NCBI GenBank assembly: GCA_030616535.1
Contig: JAUWXE010000068.1
Coordinates: 1 to 6,102, forward strand
Source: Candidatus Aerophobota bacterium
GTDB lineage: Bacteria > Aerophobota > Aerophobia > Aerophobales > AE-B3A
Direction: 5' to 3'
Length of the DNA stretch: 6,102 bases
Shown here: positions 6,029-6,102 of the stretch, in pieces
Layout: every line of letters begins with the position of its first letter
Numbering within the stretch: the first letter of the stretch is position 1
The notes under the pieces: model-generated
What the model saw: only the letters and a program-made list of their open reading frames with translations
The model's database searches: none
Told to the model about the DNA's origin: nothing
Translations under genes and position numbers: made by a program

Positions 6029-6102
6029 GCGCCTGTAGCTCAGGAGGATAGAGCAGCGGTTTCCTAAACCGCGTGTCGCGGGTTCGAGTCCTGCCAGGCG
6101 CG
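6029..6102 (+). tRNA. tRNA-Arg (anticodon CCT)
   Basis: A complete cloverleaf can be folded. The acceptor arms GCGCCTG (6029-6035) and CAGGCGC (6095-6101) pair perfectly. The D stem is GCTC/GAGC (6038-6041, 6051-6054). The anticodon stem is GCGGT/ACCGC around loop TTCCTAA (6061-6067), giving anticodon CCT at 6063-6065, which reads AGG (Arg). The variable region is GTGTC. The T stem GCGGG/CCTGC has one G-T pair and the loop is TTCGAGT. The discriminator base is G6102, the last base of the window, so a genomically encoded CCA cannot be judged. There is no intron. A -10-like TAGAAT lies at 6008-6013 but lacks a matching -35, so transcription may come from the consensus promoter at 5726. Confidence 0.96.

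Overview
The window holds five closely packed genes on the + strand, followed by a gene-poor stretch of about 340 bases and a tRNA at the right edge. The first gene is cut by the left edge. The DNA is moderately AT-rich and starts are mixed (GTG and ATG). The fifth gene product looks exported and begins like an outer-membrane beta-barrel, so the host is probably a diderm (Gram-negative type) bacterium. The PEPCK resembles, from memory, archaeal-type GTP PEPCKs, and nothing matches a familiar cultured genome closely. An uncultured, possibly anaerobic, bacterial lineage is a reasonable guess, but the sequence does not fix the phylum.

Layout. 1-1313 is the C-terminal two thirds of a GTP-type phosphoenolpyruvate carboxykinase. 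1320-2069 is a biotin--protein ligase without a DNA-binding domain. 2066-2839 is a type III pantothenate kinase that overlaps the ligase by four bases (ATGA). After 54 bases, 2894-4024 encodes a glycosyltransferase of the MGDG-synthase/UgtP type. It overlaps by 20 bases with 4005-5684, which encodes an exported protein fusing an N-terminal outer-membrane-barrel-like domain to a C-terminal alpha/beta hydrolase whose nucleophile position is cysteine. The first three genes form a metabolic and cofactor block (gluconeogenesis, biotin attachment, first step of CoA synthesis). The last two look like an envelope block (glycolipid synthesis plus an outer-membrane protein). The spacing suggests one transcript whose promoter lies left of the window.

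5685-6028 contains no intact gene. It holds a perfect consensus sigma70-type promoter (TTGACA, 17 bases, TATAAT), an 11-base palindrome at the predicted transcription start, and the C-terminal remnant of a sugar-type ABC transporter permease. A complete tRNA-Arg (anticodon CCT) fills 6029-6102. A tRNA beside a gene remnant suggests a past recombination or deletion breakpoint.

The most novel item is the barrel-hydrolase fusion with its GxCxGG nucleophile box and altered oxyanion-hole motif. No CRISPR array, insertion sequence or recognised defence system was seen.
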